Of a stretch of 5,833 nt of DNA, positions 4,884-5,833 are shown in pieces; the first letter of the stretch is position 1, and each line of letters begins with the position of its first letter. The stretch is from Verrucomicrobiota bacterium (GTDB lineage: Bacteria; Verrucomicrobiota; Verrucomicrobiia; Chthoniobacterales; UBA10450). The stretch is taken from NCBI GenBank assembly GCA_003217965.1, contig QHNB01000208.1, forward strand, positions 1-5,833. Reading direction: 5' to 3'. Below the pieces are notes generated by a model. The model did not search any database and was not told where the DNA came from. It saw nothing but the letters and a program-made list of their open reading frames with translations. Position numbers and translations under genes: made by a program.

Positions 4884-5833
4884 TTAGTTGCGAATCCCTT
4901 CCTTCAATTGCTTGATTGGTTCGAAAGCGTACTCGATCAACGTGCGCCGGCCAACGCGAATTCGCGCTTCCCCCTTCATTCCCACTCGGAGGGTGAGCCG
5001 TTGTCGATTCGTGGTGTCATCGAACGAGGCGAGGGCGACAAAATGTTGCCCGCCTGTACTGCTGACTGCAGAAGGACTGACCCAGTCCAGTTTTCCGCTC
5101 AGCGTGCCGTAGCGTTGATAAGGAAACGCTTCGAAGAAAAATCGGACCGGCTGACCGGTAGCGATCTTCGCCAGTCCACTTTCGTTCAAGAGAAGTCGAG
5201 CCAGGGGCTTACTCTCGGTCCGGGCAAGTTGGCAAAGCTCCTGTCCGCTTTGCACAACGCTGCCAGCATTCCGTTGCGAAAGCGAAATCACCACGGCGTC
5301 GTAGGGAGCGCGAATAGTTAATAAACTTTGCTGCGAATTCTCCAGATCCGACTTCAATCCTTCGAGCTTCATCTTGAGTTTTTCGACTTCCGCCGTCTCC
5401 TCCGCCCGTTTTCGCGCGTGTTCGTTTTGCATCTGCTGACGCTCGAGTTTCACCTGCTCGAGCGTGCGCTGCGCCACCGCCTGATCTTTTTCTGCACCGG
5501 CTGCTTCAAGCTGCAATTTGATGAGGTCGACCTGCGAAAAACCGCCGCTCTTGGAGAGCTTTTCCAGACGGGTCAGCAGATCGCGGTTGCTATTGGCCTG
5601 CTTTTCGTGAAAACGGAGCTCGCTTTCCGCTTGTGAGACTTGAGCATTCTTAATGTCGGCTTCCGCCCCGTAGGCCTCGTCCATTTTCGCTAACGTCATC
5701 TGATGCGTTCGCAAGTCTTCGGTCATCGTGCGCAGCTGGGTGTCGAAAACGCGGATTTCATCGGACCGAAGGACGAACAGTTCCGTTCCCGCTGAAACAG
5801 TTTGTCCCTCGGAAACGCCCACGTGGCTGAGTG
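4884..5833 (-). CDS. HlyD-family periplasmic adaptor (membrane fusion protein), 5' part missing
   Basis: The last 315 or so residues of an adaptor that links an inner-membrane exporter to an outer-membrane channel. Visible order: the first half of the lipoyl/biotinyl-like domain (VGVSEGQTVSAGTELFVLRS, about 5822-5763); a long Gln/Glu/Lys-rich coiled-coil hairpin (about 5750-5330) with a turn near the KSGG segment; the second lipoyl half (LLTIRAPYDAVV); then a beta-barrel domain with FPYQRYGTLSGKLDWVSPSAV; and a C-terminus with VGMKGEARI and a GRRTL...EPIKQL tail. That tail is typical of adaptors working with peptide or bacteriocin exporters rather than RND pumps, which is my impression from the family. 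The frame is open through the window's end, so the N-terminal membrane anchor lies beyond it. The activator gene begins 12 nt after its stop, so they form one operon. Confidence 0.88.
   Translation of the reverse strand, partial: LSHVGVSEGQTVSAGTELFVLRSDEIRVFDTQLRTMTEDLRTHQMTLAKMDEAYGAEADIKNAQVSQAESELRFHEKQANSNRDLLTRLEKLSKSGGFSQVDLIKLQLEAAGAEKDQAVAQRTLEQVKLERQQMQNEHARKRAEETAEVEKLKMKLEGLKSDLENSQQSLLTIRAPYDAVVISLSQRNAGSVVQSGQELCQLARTESKPLARLLLNESGLAKIATGQPVRFFFEAFPYQRYGTLSGKLDWVSPSAVSSTGGQHFVALASFDDTTNRQRLTLRVGMKGEARIRVGRRTLIEYAFEPIKQLKEGIRN

Noticed and set aside
1..5833. CRISPR arrays, insertion sequences, tRNA or rRNA genes
   Set aside because: I saw no regularly spaced repeats, transposase-like frames, terminal repeats with target duplications, or cloverleaf/rRNA-like segments.

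Overview
The window looks like a stretch of a free-living Gram-negative chromosome of moderate GC content. A HlyD-type periplasmic adaptor shows that the cell has two membranes. Shine-Dalgarno sites are inconsistent, and a sigma-54 activator sits next to small 'DLxPxKxxxGG' peptides. Together these would fit a Verrucomicrobia/PVC-type soil bacterium, but no rRNA or marker gene is present, so this is only a guess.

Layout from left to right. (1) Positions 1-40 hold the probable start of a minus-strand gene that leaves the window. (2) About 400 bp without a convincing gene follow. (3) A minus-strand family 2 glycosyltransferase with C-terminal membrane helices (446-1501) is divergent from (4) a plus-strand two-gene unit. 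That unit is a YqcI/YcgG (GntA/AglA-like) haem-dependent N-hydroxylase homologue (1581-2297), followed after one stop and one codon, in the same frame, by a DUF1989/urea-carboxylase-associated protein (2301-2879). (5) About 480 bp without a good gene contain three hairpins, one of which looks like an intrinsic terminator for the minus strand. (6) A minus-strand cluster occupies 3358-5833. Its transcription order is a HlyD adaptor (partial, enters from the right edge), a sigma-54 AAA+ activator with no sensory domain, a 187-bp spacer with a perfect 10-bp inverted repeat, and two tandem very small genes.

The most interesting part is region 6. The two small genes (67 codons or fewer, and 40 codons) differ in length and ends but share the core DL-x-P-x-K-x3-GGR. 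This resembles a double-glycine leader followed by a 15- or 18-residue tail. With a secretion adaptor and a dedicated transcription activator next door, they look like precursors of exported (possibly modified) peptides. My model is that the activator controls a peptide secretion system whose exporter and peptidase genes lie beyond the right edge. The glycosyltransferase and the GntA-like/DUF1989 pair seem functionally separate from it; the pair suggests oxidation or catabolism of a guanidino, urea or amino-acid nitrogen compound.
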